Shown one piece after another: positions 1 to 7,808 of a DNA stretch of 39,295 bases (positions are counted from its first letter, which is position 1; each line of letters begins with the position of its first letter). The notes beneath the pieces were generated by a model. That model ran no database searches, was not told the DNA's origin, and was given only the letters and a program-made list of their open reading frames with translations. The DNA comes from Terriglobia bacterium (GTDB lineage: Bacteria; Acidobacteriota; Polarisedimenticolia; Polarisedimenticolales; JAIQFR01): the NCBI GenBank assembly GCA_020073205.1, contig JAIQFR010000033.1, positions 1-39,295 on the forward strand, in the 5' to 3' direction. The position numbers and the translations under genes are program-made.

Positions 1-13
1 ATCGGAGAACGCG

Positions 14-823
14 ATGATGGGATCGGATCCTCTGTCCCTCGTCCTCACAGCTTATCTGGCCATGGCTGTTGTCATGGCTGGGCTCTGGGTCCTGCAACTG
101 CGCGTGCGCAATGCCTCGATCGCGGATGTCGGTTGGTGCATGGGCCTCATGGCGGTCGTGCTGTGGTACGCCACGCAGGCCACCGGAGAGATCGAGCGGA
201 AAACCCTCGTGGCTGTTTTGGTCGTGCTCTATGCGGGGCGACTAGGGTTCTACATCCTCCTCAATCGTGTGATCGGTAAGACCGAGGACGCTCGCTATCG
301 CCGCCTGCGGGAGCAATGGGGTGGGTCTGAGCGGCTCAAGATGTTCGGCTATTTTCAACTGCAAGCGCTTGCCGTGGCGGGCTTCTCTCTCCCGTTTCTG
401 GTTCTTATCCAAAATCCACGACCCCCATTCGCGCTGATCGAACTCGTCGGCTTGCTGATCTGGATTGTCGCTGTCACTGGTGAAGCCGTGGCCGACTGGC
501 AACTCGCGCAGTTCCGCTCTAAATCATGGAATCGTGATCGTGTCTGCCGCGACGGACTCTGGTACTTCTCGCGCCACCCGAATTATTTCTTCGAATGGCT
601 GCACTGGTGGGCCTATGTCGTCATGGCAATCGGTACGCCCGGCTGGATGCTCACATGGACCGGGCCAGTAGCGATGGGATGGGCGTTGGTTAGAGTGACG
701 GGGATTCCGTTGGCAGAAGCGCAGGCGCTGGCAAGCCGTGGCGAGGAGTATCGGGTCTATCAGCAGACAACGAATATGTTGATCCCCTGGCGGCCGAAAC
801 GATGGCCTATTGAGCGGGGGTAA
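14..823 (+). CDS. DUF1295 / steroid 5-alpha-reductase-like membrane protein
   Basis: A 269-residue polytopic membrane protein with about six or seven hydrophobic segments. The C-terminal motif GLWYFSRHPNYF (residues 181-192) and the EDARYRRLREQW stretch (91-102) are the signature of the DUF1295 branch of the 3-oxo-5-alpha-steroid 4-dehydrogenase/isoprenylcysteine methyltransferase-like superfamily. Length is normal for the family. GGAGA lies just before the ATG; a second ATG follows immediately, so the start could be one codon later. Physiological substrate is unknown; family members are assumed to be integral-membrane reductases or methyltransferases. Its last 17 bases overlap the convergent lipoprotein gene. 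Codon use and GC are lower than beyond base 2250. Confidence 0.85.
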   Translation: MMGSDPLSLVLTAYLAMAVVMAGLWVLQLRVRNASIADVGWCMGLMAVVLWYATQATGEIERKTLVAVLVVLYAGRLGFYILLNRVIGKTEDARYRRLREQWGGSERLKMFGYFQLQALAVAGFSLPFLVLIQNPRPPFALIELVGLLIWIVAVTGEAVADWQLAQFRSKSWNRDRVCRDGLWYFSRHPNYFFEWLHWWAYVVMAIGTPGWMLTWTGPVAMGWALVRVTGIPLAEAQALASRGEEYRVYQQTTNMLIPWRPKRWPIERG

Positions 824-1031
824 GCGAGGCGAGACGTGCTCGGGCCGTCTCGGCTTCCTTGCTGGTTGGATAGAGCCGGATCACATCTTCGTAGAGCTGT
901 TTGGCGTGCGCGACATTGTGTTGCCGCTCTTCAAACTCGGCGGTCTCGAGCAGTTCCTTCGGCTTGTCCCCGCTGCAGGCGGCGACGGCGAGCACGCAGG
1001 CGCACAGTATCATGGCTAGGGATCGTGTCAT
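807..1031 (-). CDS. Small TPR-like lipoprotein
   Basis: A 74-residue protein. An N-terminal hydrophobic signal ends in a lipobox (LAVAAC, cysteine 19), so it should be lipid-anchored after signal peptidase II cleavage. The mature part is a single helix-turn-helix repeat typical of TPR/YfgC-like outer-membrane assembly proteins (AKQLYEDVIRLYPTSKEAETA). The ATG at 1031 is chosen because AGGAGG lies seven bases upstream and because it places the signal peptide at the N-terminus; longer in-frame starts lack this. It probably contributes to protein-protein contacts in the envelope; no specific partner can be named. It overlaps the 3' end of the DUF1295 gene. Confidence 0.75.
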   Translation of the reverse strand: MTRSLAMILCACVLAVAACSGDKPKELLETAEFEERQHNVAHAKQLYEDVIRLYPTSKEAETARARLASLTPAQ

Positions 1032-1042
1032 GCAGCCTCCTG

Positions 1043-1237
1043 TTACTCTAACCACTTCTGCCACCAGGTGGCGTTCCGCGGTTCTTTTCTCACATGATAC
1101 GAGATTCCGTGCAACTTGTTCCAATCCAGATGCACCCGACCCCCTGTCGCTTCGTGGAGTTTTTGCCAGGACTCAAGGAGATTCAGGCAGGCATGGTCGA
1201 TGTGGCGGAGGTCGTGTTGGAGGCTACGCGAATACTG
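1043..1237 (-). pseudogene. Remnant of a STAS/SulP C-terminal domain
   Basis: Reading the minus strand upstream of the lipoprotein gives an open stretch of 64 codons with no start codon, preceded by a TAG and ending in TAA (1043-1045). It reads through a HIDHACL motif followed by a segment ending in EATGG, which resembles the last strand-helix of the STAS domain of SulP-type anion transporters or anti-sigma antagonists. The rest of the domain and the transporter are absent, so this looks like a decayed C-terminal fragment. Assignment rests on a short similarity only. Confidence 0.35.
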
Positions 1238-1308
1238 CTACCACTCTAGATGAGCGGGGCCTGGTGCCAAAGGGAAATGTGAGAAGCGACAGAGCCTGTT
1301 CGTGGGGG

Positions 1309-1611
1309 CTATGTCGGCTCAATGCCGTATCGGGGGGCGGTGATGCCTTCGCCGCGGCACTTAGGACAGCGACATGGCCTGGTCAGTTTCGTTCGATCAC
1401 GAAAGATGAAGCCACAATCCGGACAGACAGACGGTTCGAGGATGAATCGGCGCAAAGGATCTCTGGCCAACGTTTTCACGACGTGAGTGAGATGCTCCTC
1501 GACCAGTCGCTCGGGAAGGCCCAGCATCTGTGCCAACTGGTGAGACGACAGCCTGGTGCCGGTGATCAAGTCGATGATCCGTTGACGCGGCGTCCGTTCG
1601 GGAGGCAACAT
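1309..1611 (-). CDS. Small winged-helix/zinc-ribbon transcriptional regulator
   Basis: A 100-residue protein with an N-terminal helix-turn-helix (SSHQLAQMLGLPERLVEEHL, about residues 23-42) and a C-terminal zinc ribbon with two cysteine pairs (CPDCG and CRCPKC). This architecture matches small ArsR-like predicted regulators that are common in Nitrospira. The ATG at 1611 has no strong Shine-Dalgarno, but the protein from there matches the usual family N-terminus; a TTG at 1680 is a weaker alternative. Targets are unknown. It is transcribed divergently from the neighbouring phosphodiesterase gene, 113 bases away. Confidence 0.7.
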   Translation of the reverse strand: MLPPERTPRQRIIDLITGTRLSSHQLAQMLGLPERLVEEHLTHVVKTLARDPLRRFILEPSVCPDCGFIFRDRTKLTRPCRCPKCRGEGITAPRYGIEPT

Positions 1612-1724
1612 GACGCGACATCGTAGGGGATTCGGCCCACCGAAGCCAAGTGGCCCGCCATCGCGGTGGTTTTGGTCCAAGCGCCACGTGCTTGACAGGG
1701 GGAAAATGGTAGAGGAAGAGCCCT

Positions 1725-2252
1725 ATGGTCTATTGGTTCAAAGTCCTCCTCGCCACGGTTGCCGCTGCAAGTGTGCTAGTGACGGGCCTGCTGATTGTCT
1801 CCAGGCTCATCAGTGAGCCTTCGCTGGGCAAGAAACTGGTCCAGGCGTTAGGGATTGCTCGCCCCGCCGTTATCGCCCATCGCGGCGCTTCTTATCTCGC
1901 GCCGGAAGAGACGAGGCCCGCCTATTTGTTGGCTCGCGAGCTGGGCGCGGACTACCTTGAGTTTGACATTCAGCGCACCAAAGACGGTGTGCTCATTGCC
2001 TTGCATGACGACGATCTCTCTCGCACCACCAATGTCGCCGATGTGTTCCCCGGTCGCGAGAAGGACACCATCGACACGTTTACCTTTGCCGAGTTGCAGC
2101 AGTTGGATGCCGGGTCCTGGTTTAATCGGCAGGCTTCCGATCGGGCTCGCGATTCGTTTCGCGGTCTCCGCATTCTTCGCCTGGAAGACGTGATCGACAT
2201 TGCCGAGACCGGATCGCATCGGCCCGGCCTCTATATCGAGACGAAGGGGGAT
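1725..2252 (+). CDS. Glycerophosphodiester phosphodiesterase, C-terminus lost
   Basis: N-terminal part (about 175 residues) of a membrane-anchored GDPD-family phosphodiesterase, which hydrolyses glycerophosphodiesters to glycerol-3-phosphate and an alcohol. A single transmembrane helix (about residues 7-27) precedes the TIM-barrel start. Visible active-site motifs are IAHRGA, EFDIQ and LHDDDL (histidines, Glu/Asp metal ligands). The ATG at 1725 follows AGAGGAAGAG. The barrel is cut at the LYIETKG strand: from the GATC at 2250-2253 the downstream DNA encodes MotA in a different frame. The in-frame extension to 2795 is out-of-frame MotA sequence and not real protein. Confidence 0.8.
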
Positions 2253-2253
2253 C
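2250..2253. other. Abrupt junction at a GATC site (probable chimera point)
   Basis: Left of this tetranucleotide is an interrupted GDPD gene of moderate GC; right of it is an interrupted MotA gene of much higher GC. Neither gene has its missing part nearby. Both reading frames remain plausible up to or from the GATC itself (ETKG on the left, an expected glycine then IISLEG on the right). No transposase, tRNA or direct repeat marks the spot. GATC is the Sau3AI/MboI ligation site, so an in vitro co-ligation fits; a misassembly is the alternative. Confidence 0.6.
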
Positions 2254-2778
2254 ATCTCGCTCGAGGGCGAGGCCCAGAAGGCGTCGGACCCGTTCCTGAA
2301 GCGCGCGATCCTCATGGCGGTGGACGGCGTCGACTCCAAGACCATGCACGAGACCCTCGAGCTCGAGCTGCAGGAGATGGACGAGCAGGGCGACCTCTCC
2401 GCGAAGGTGTACGAGGCGGCGGGCGGCTACGCTCCGACCATCGGCATCCTCGGCGCGGTCCTCGGCCTGATCCACGTCATGCAGAACCTGTCGGACGTGG
2501 CCAAGGTCGGCGAGGGGATCGCGGTGGCATTCGTGGCGACGATCTACGGCGTCGGCTCCGCGAACATCGTCTTCCTGCCCGCCGGCGGGAAGCTCAAGGT
2601 GAAGCACCGCGCGGACATGGTGCTCCGCGAGATGATGATGCACGGCGCCATCGCGATCCAGGAGGGCCAGAACCCGAAGCTCATCGAGGAGAAGCTCTCC
2701 GCGTTCATCCACGAGAAGCAGAAGGCCGCCGAGCCGGCCCAGGCCGCGAAGAAGGCAGCTCCTCGGGCGGCGGCCTGA
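2251..2778 (+). CDS. motA: Flagellar motor stator protein MotA, N-terminus missing
   Basis: C-terminal 175 residues of MotA, the proton-channel stator subunit that converts ion flow into flagellar rotation. The cytoplasmic loop (SLEGEAQKASDPFLKRAI), the third transmembrane segment with APTIGILGAVLGL and the fourth segment around GEGIAVAFVATIYG are intact, followed by an Ala/Lys-rich tail. The first two transmembrane helices and the start codon are lost at the 2250 junction, so the copy as given is not functional. MotB follows 13 bases downstream, the usual motAB order. Confidence 0.85.
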   Translation: MISLEGEAQKASDPFLKRAILMAVDGVDSKTMHETLELELQEMDEQGDLSAKVYEAAGGYAPTIGILGAVLGLIHVMQNLSDVAKVGEGIAVAFVATIYGVGSANIVFLPAGGKLKVKHRADMVLREMMMHGAIAIQEGQNPKLIEEKLSAFIHEKQKAAEPAQAAKKAAPRAAA

Positions 2779-2791
2779 CGGTGACGACGCC

Positions 2792-3559
2792 GTGAGGAAG
2801 AAAGAGGCCGACCACGTGAGCCACGAGCGGTGGCTCGTGTCGTACGCGGACTTCATCACGCTGATGTTCGCGTTCTTCGTGGTCATGTTCGCGATCTCGC
2901 AGGTCGACGCGCAGAAGCTGGGTCGATTCGTGGAGTCGGTGAACGTCGCGTTCGAGATGAAGGGCGTGTTCCCGGAGAGCAGGCCCCAGCCCATCGTGGC
3001 GTCGCCCTCCACGGGGGGGGGGATCGGGGTGAGGCCGAATCTCGCCCCGCCGAAGATCACCGTGGTGACGGGCACGATCCCGTCCCGGCGATCCTCGGAG
3101 GTGCGGCGGGCGCTCCAGCGGATGCTCCTGCGATCGCGGCTCCAGGACAAGCTCCGCGTCCGCCTGGACCGGCGGGGCGTGACCGTCAGCCTCTCCGAGG
3201 CGGGCTTCTTCGACACCGGCTCCGCCCAGGTGCGCGCCGACGCGCTCCCCACGCTCCACGACCTCGCCGAGACGCTCAAGGTCGCCGATGCCCCGATCGC
3301 CGTCGAGGGCCACACCGACAACGTGCCGATCAGCACGCAGCAATTCCCGTCCAACTGGGAGCTGTCCACCGTCCGCGCCACCACCATCGTGCGGTACCTG
3401 GTCGAGCAGCAGGGGTACGACCCGCTCCGTCTCTCGGCGACCGGGTTCGCGGAGTACCGTCCGGTCGGCGACAACGCCACCGCCGACGGGCGTGCGCTGA
3501 ACCGCCGCGTCGACCTGGTGATCCTCACCGAGGCCTCGGAAGGCCCCGTTCCGCGTTGA
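2792..3559 (+). CDS. motB: Flagellar motor stator protein MotB (OmpA-type peptidoglycan anchor)
   Basis: A 255-residue protein starting at GTG. The short cytoplasmic N-terminus and single transmembrane helix contain SYADFITLMFAFF with the proton-carrying aspartate (D20). The C-terminal half is an OmpA/MotB peptidoglycan-binding domain with the typical VEGHTDNVP motif and an ending that includes ALNRRVDLVI. It anchors MotA/MotB stators to the cell wall. A glycine-rich tract (GGGIG) sits in the linker after the plug region. Position directly after motA and length are standard; start choice is supported by the MotB-like N-terminus more than by the weak ribosome-binding site. Confidence 0.93.
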   Translation: MRKKEADHVSHERWLVSYADFITLMFAFFVVMFAISQVDAQKLGRFVESVNVAFEMKGVFPESRPQPIVASPSTGGGIGVRPNLAPPKITVVTGTIPSRRSSEVRRALQRMLLRSRLQDKLRVRLDRRGVTVSLSEAGFFDTGSAQVRADALPTLHDLAETLKVADAPIAVEGHTDNVPISTQQFPSNWELSTVRATTIVRYLVEQQGYDPLRLSATGFAEYRPVGDNATADGRALNRRVDLVILTEASEGPVPR

Positions 3560-3583
3560 GCCCGCCGCGGCGGGAGGCGTATC

Positions 3584-4990
3584 GTGGCGGTCCTGGACAT
3601 CGCCGGCAAGACGATCACCCTCAAGGTCGTCTACTACGGCTGCGCGCTGGCGGGGAAGACCGCGAACCTCGTGACCCTGCACCGTCTCACGGACCCCGAC
3701 GGCCAGCATGGCCTCGTGGCCATCGCGACTCAGGACGACCGGACCCTGTTCTTCGACCTCCTCCCGGTGGACCTCGGCCGGGTGGGCGGGCTCACGGTTC
3801 ACGTCAAGGCCTACACGGTCCCCGGCCAGGTCCACTACGAGATCACCCGGCGGCAGGTCCTCGCCGGGGCGGACGCGGTGGTGCTGGTCGTGGACTCCTC
3901 CCCTTCGGAGGCGAAGGCCAACCACTGGATGCTCGACAACCTCAGGATGAACCTGAAGTCGAACGGCCTCGATCCCGACAAGATCCCGACCGTCCTCCAG
4001 TGGAACAAGCGCGACCTCCCCGGCGTCCGGCCCGTGGCGGAGCTGGCGGCGGAGCTGAACGCCCGGGAGTACCCGGCGCAGGAGGCGGTGGCGATCACGG
4101 GCGCGGGGGTCGTCGAGACCTTCGCCGCCGCGCTGAAGGCCGCGCTCCGACAGGCGTACGCCCGGGCGAGCCGGAGCCCGGCGACGCCGGAGCTTCTGGA
4201 CCACACGGTGGACCTCGCCCTCGAGCAGGCCCGGACGCGCGCTCCCTCGATTCCCGAGACCGCGCCCGCCGCGTTCGACCACCGGGTGGACATGGCCGCC
4301 TACCACGAGAAATGGGCCGAGAAGGGGCGGGACCGGCGGATCCTCGACCAGGAGACCCTGCTCTCCGAGGCCGTCAAGACCAACATGGAGCTGGCCGAGA
4401 AGCTCGACGACCTGCACGGCGCCCAGGCCGCGAACGAGCTCCGGGGGAGCATGCTCGAGGCGCTGGGGCGGCTCACCCCCGCCGTGGTCGATCCCTCCCG
4501 GGCCGCGCTCCCCAAAGGACTGGTGCCCATGCTCCTCACGGCGTGCGGACGCAGCCGGGGATCGCTCCTGGTTTTCCGGCCGGGGGAGAAGGTGATGGAA
4601 GATCGCGAGGTCGTGCCGGGCGGCAAGGACCCGCTGAACGCCGCGGTCGCGCCGTCGCTCGGCAGCGCCGCTTTCCGCCTCTGCCAGGGGGCCTCGGTGC
4701 GCTGGATCGAGGACCTGGCGGGAGAGGTCTTCTTCGACTCGGCGCCCCCCGAGGCGCAGGGGGTCCTCTCGGCCCTGGTCGCGCCGCTCGCCTGCGACGG
4801 TGCCGCGTTCGGCGCTCTCGTGGTCTACGGCACCGTGCACGAGTCGCCCCCCGGGAGCTGCGAGAGAGGATTCTGGGAGATCTGCTCCAGCCTCCTCTCC
4901 CTCTCCCTCCACTGGCGGGGGCTGAGGAAGAGGCTGACGCGGCTCGAAACCCCGGCTCCGGCCTCAAGTTCTGGCTCTCCGAGCCGATAG
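3584..4990 (+). CDS. MglA-type small GTPase fused to a GAF-like domain
   Basis: A 468-residue two-part protein. Residues 1-195 are a Ras-like GTPase of the MglA/gliding family: P-loop GCALAGKT (19-26), the MglA-typical TVPGQ switch-II motif (78-82) and guanine-specificity NKRD (141-144). A helical/charged linker with coiled-coil character (about 260-300) leads to a C-terminal region (about 300-450) with the hydrophobic pattern of a GAF sensory domain. In Myxococcus, MglA sets motor and pilus polarity; here the linked GAF could bind a ligand that tunes it. The gene lies between motAB and a pilB-like gene in one direction, which supports a motility-control role. GTG start follows GGGAGG. Confidence 0.8.
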   Translation: MAVLDIAGKTITLKVVYYGCALAGKTANLVTLHRLTDPDGQHGLVAIATQDDRTLFFDLLPVDLGRVGGLTVHVKAYTVPGQVHYEITRRQVLAGADAVVLVVDSSPSEAKANHWMLDNLRMNLKSNGLDPDKIPTVLQWNKRDLPGVRPVAELAAELNAREYPAQEAVAITGAGVVETFAAALKAALRQAYARASRSPATPELLDHTVDLALEQARTRAPSIPETAPAAFDHRVDMAAYHEKWAEKGRDRRILDQETLLSEAVKTNMELAEKLDDLHGAQAANELRGSMLEALGRLTPAVVDPSRAALPKGLVPMLLTACGRSRGSLLVFRPGEKVMEDREVVPGGKDPLNAAVAPSLGSAAFRLCQGASVRWIEDLAGEVFFDSAPPEAQGVLSALVAPLACDGAAFGALVVYGTVHESPPGSCERGFWEICSSLLSLSLHWRGLRKRLTRLETPAPASSSGSPSR

Positions 4991-5026
4991 GGAATCGTCA
5001 AGGGCTGCAGGGCTCATGGGGGAAGC

Positions 5027-6949
5027 GTGCTCGAAACCACACAGGCTTCCGATCTCGAGTCGCTCCTGCTTCGGGAGGGAGTCGTCACCGAGGCCCAGCT
5101 GGATCGCACCCGCCGCATCGCCGGGCGCCTCGCCTCGGCGCGGCCCGTGGGCGAGATTCTCGTCGAGCTGGGCCAGCTCGCGCGGGCGGAGTACGACCGG
5201 ATCGTCCGGCTCCACCGTGCGGAGCTGAGCCTCGAGTCGATCCTCCTCGAGGACGGGGCCCTGAGCGAGCACGGGCTGACCGCCTACAGGATCGCCAAGG
5301 TCAAGTCGCCCTCCCGCGGAGAGCGCTCGCTCCTCGTGGAGGACGGGCTCGTCAGCGAGGAGCAGTTCCTGAGGGCGCTCGCTTCGAAGTACGACATGGC
5401 GTACGTCGAGCCCGAGGTCGGCCTCGTCGACCTCGAGCTGCTCAAGAAGACCTCGCTCCCGTACCTGTCGCGGCACAAGGTGCTGCCGCTGCGCGTGGTC
5501 GACGGGACCCTGACCGCGATCATGGCCGATCCTCTCGAGCGGCAGGTCCGCGCCGAGCTGGAGCGGATCTACGGGGTTCCGGTGCGGCCGTGCTGTGCCA
5601 CCTCCGCCCGGATCGCGGAGGCGATTCAGACCCTCGAGCGACTCCAGGACGGGAAGGCGGGCACGGAAGGCTCGAGCCTCCAGTACCGCGAGATCCAGGA
5701 GGAGGCGTCCGAGGACGAGACGGGCGAGGGGGCGGTCCAGATCGTGGATTACCTGCTCCTCCGGGCGATCCAGCTCGGCGCCAGCGACCTCCACATCGAG
5801 CCGCAGGAGAGCAAGATCCGCATCCGGGTCCGCGTCGACGGGGTCCTGCGCAACCTCACCGACCTCCCCGCCGACTTCGCTCCACGGGTCGTCTCGCGGG
5901 TCAAGGTGCTGGCGGGAGCGGACATCGCCGAGAGGCGCCTCCACCAGGACGGCCGGATCGTGGTCAAAGTGGAGGGGCGAGAGGTGGACATCCGCGTCTC
6001 GTCGTACGCGGCGATGTTCGGCGAGACGCTGGTGCTGAGGCTCCTCGATCGGAAGCGGGGGCTGGTGCCGCTGGACGACCTGGGATTCGCGCCGCGGGTG
6101 CTCGCGACGCTCCGGGACGTGGTGCTCCGGACCTCGTCGGGGCTCGTCCTCGTCACCGGGCCGACGGGAAGCGGGAAGACCACCACGCTGTACTCGTTCG
6201 TCGACTACGTGAACGACGCGTCCATCAAGGTGATCTCCTGCGAGGACCCGGTGGAGTACGTCCTGGACGGCGTGACCCAGTGCTCGGTGAACAACAAGAC
6301 CGGCCCGACGTTCGCCGACTCGCTCAAGGCGATCGTCCGCCAGGACCCGGACATCATCGTGGTCGGCGAGGTCCGGGATCCCACGACCGCGGCGCTCGGC
6401 GTCGAGGCGGCGCTGACCGGCCACAAGGTGTTCTCGACCTTCCACACCGAGGATGCGGTGGGCGCGGTGATCCGGCTCCTCGACATGGGCGTCGAGCCGT
6501 TCCTGGTCTCGTCCACCCTCGCCGGGATCGTGGCGCAGCGGCTGGTGCGGCGCGTCTGCCCCGAGTGCATGAAGCCGGCGGAGCCGACGAGGGAGGACCT
6601 CAGGTTCCTCGGCCTGGAACGCTCCGATTTGAACGGCATCCCGCTGATGGCGGGAGCCGGGTGCTCGCGGTGCTCGGGCACCGGGTACAAGGGGCGCCTC
6701 GGTATCCACGAGGTCCTCCTCCCGGACGACGATTTCAGGGACGCGGTCCTGAGGCGCGCGCCGTCGAAGGAGCTTCGGGCCCTGGCGCGGCAGCTTCCCT
6801 CGTTCCTCACGCTGCAGGAGGACGGGCTGCTCAAGGCCATGGCGGGGCTCACCTCCCTGACGGAGATCGCGACCAACGCCCCGCGGGACGCCGGCGCACG
6901 GCGCCCCGTGGTCCTCCAGGAGATCGCCTCGGTCGGGAGGCCGCGATGA
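5027..6949 (+). CDS. pilB: Type IV pilus/type II secretion assembly ATPase (PilB/GspE family)
   Basis: A 640-residue secretion ATPase. The first 190 residues form MshEN-like N-terminal repeats that in relatives can bind c-di-GMP. The catalytic part follows: N2 domain from about 235, Walker A GPTGSGKT (378-385), Asp box, Walker B-like IIVVGEVRD, His box (TFHTEDAVGAVIRLLDMG) and a tetracysteine zinc site (CPEC ... CSRC). These are diagnostic for the PilB/GspE assembly ATPases as opposed to the retraction ATPase PilT. It powers pilin polymerisation from the cytoplasmic face. GTG start with GGGGGA upstream; its TGA overlaps the next gene's ATG. No other pil gene is in the window, so a type II secretion role cannot be excluded. 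Confidence 0.88.
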   Translation: MLETTQASDLESLLLREGVVTEAQLDRTRRIAGRLASARPVGEILVELGQLARAEYDRIVRLHRAELSLESILLEDGALSEHGLTAYRIAKVKSPSRGERSLLVEDGLVSEEQFLRALASKYDMAYVEPEVGLVDLELLKKTSLPYLSRHKVLPLRVVDGTLTAIMADPLERQVRAELERIYGVPVRPCCATSARIAEAIQTLERLQDGKAGTEGSSLQYREIQEEASEDETGEGAVQIVDYLLLRAIQLGASDLHIEPQESKIRIRVRVDGVLRNLTDLPADFAPRVVSRVKVLAGADIAERRLHQDGRIVVKVEGREVDIRVSSYAAMFGETLVLRLLDRKRGLVPLDDLGFAPRVLATLRDVVLRTSSGLVLVTGPTGSGKTTTLYSFVDYVNDASIKVISCEDPVEYVLDGVTQCSVNNKTGPTFADSLKAIVRQDPDIIVVGEVRDPTTAALGVEAALTGHKVFSTFHTEDAVGAVIRLLDMGVEPFLVSSTLAGIVAQRLVRRVCPECMKPAEPTREDLRFLGLERSDLNGIPLMAGAGCSRCSGTGYKGRLGIHEVLLPDDDFRDAVLRRAPSKELRALARQLPSFLTLQEDGLLKAMAGLTSLTEIATNAPRDAGARRPVVLQEIASVGRPR

Positions 6950-7806
6950 CGACGATGGTCGAGTCTTCCGCACGATCGCTGGCCGACCGGATCCGCGAGG
7001 CCGTTCTCAAGGGGGACCTGAGCCTGCCCCCGCTCCCCGAGCTGGCGAGACGCATCCTGGACCTGCTCCACGACGAGAGCCGCGCCGACTCGAGGTGCGT
7101 CGCCGAGCTCGTCCGCAACGACCAAGCGGTGGCGGCCACGCTGCTCCGCATGGCCAACTCCGCGGCGTTCGGCGGACTCAGGGAGGTGACCGACCTGAGC
7201 CAGGCGGTGACGAGGCTCGGCCTCAGGCACGTGGGCTCCGTCGTGACCGCCCTTCTCCACCGCGGGAACTTCGAGACGAGGGATCCCGCCCGGCAGGACC
7301 TGCTCCGCGTCCTGTGGGATCACGCGGTCGCCACCGCGCTGACCGCGAGGTACCTGACCGTCCGAGGCGGGGGCGACCCCGAGGAGGCGTATCTCGCCGG
7401 CCTCCTCCACGACACCGGGAAGCTCCTGGTCCTCAAGGGGGTGGACGTGCTGCAGCGCAAGGGCGCCGGCACCTCCCTCACCCCCCCGGTGCTGGACGAC
7501 CTCCTCGACCTCCTGCACACCGAGCTGGGCCACCGGACGCTGACGCGCTGGAAGCTCCCCGAGTCGATCTGCCGCGTCGCCCAGCACCACCACGACGAGC
7601 TGCACGGCTCCCCCGACCTCCTCCTCGTCCGCGTCCAGGCCGCCGACGCGATCTCGCGCAAGATGGGGACGCACCCGCGCCCGGACCCCGACATGAACCT
7701 GAGCGAGGTCCCCGCGATCGAGCGGCTCGGCCTCGACGACCTCGAGCTGGCCACCCTGCAGGTGGACGTCGAGGACGCCCTCGCCGCCATCAAGAAGCTG
7801 ATCTGA
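6946..7806 (+). CDS. HDOD-domain signalling protein
   Basis: A 286-residue protein dominated by an HDOD domain (about residues 22-230), an HD-like fold usually lacking phosphodiesterase activity and acting as a protein-interaction output module in motility, virulence and c-di-GMP circuits. The hallmark LPPLPELARRIL and the GLLHDTGKLLVL segment are clear. The HD pair is present in LLHDTGK, so some catalytic capacity is not excluded. The ATG overlaps the TGA of the PilB-like gene (ATGA), implying translational coupling. It closes the motAB-GTPase-pilB run and ends 2 bases before the convergent threonine synthase stop codon. Confidence 0.85.
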   Translation: MTTMVESSARSLADRIREAVLKGDLSLPPLPELARRILDLLHDESRADSRCVAELVRNDQAVAATLLRMANSAAFGGLREVTDLSQAVTRLGLRHVGSVVTALLHRGNFETRDPARQDLLRVLWDHAVATALTARYLTVRGGGDPEEAYLAGLLHDTGKLLVLKGVDVLQRKGAGTSLTPPVLDDLLDLLHTELGHRTLTRWKLPESICRVAQHHHDELHGSPDLLLVRVQAADAISRKMGTHPRPDPDMNLSEVPAIERLGLDDLELATLQVDVEDALAAIKKLI

Positions 7807-7808
7807 GA

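Noticed and set aside
1725-2795. A single long reading frame joining GDPD to the MotA region.
   Set aside because: After 2252 the frame no longer matches GDPD and is out of frame with MotA, which reads in another frame; it is an accidental extension.
2830-6945. A very long plus-strand reading frame overlapping MotB, GTPase and PilB.
   Set aside because: It is an Arg/Pro/Gly-rich shadow of high-GC coding DNA; only its last part is the real HDOD gene.
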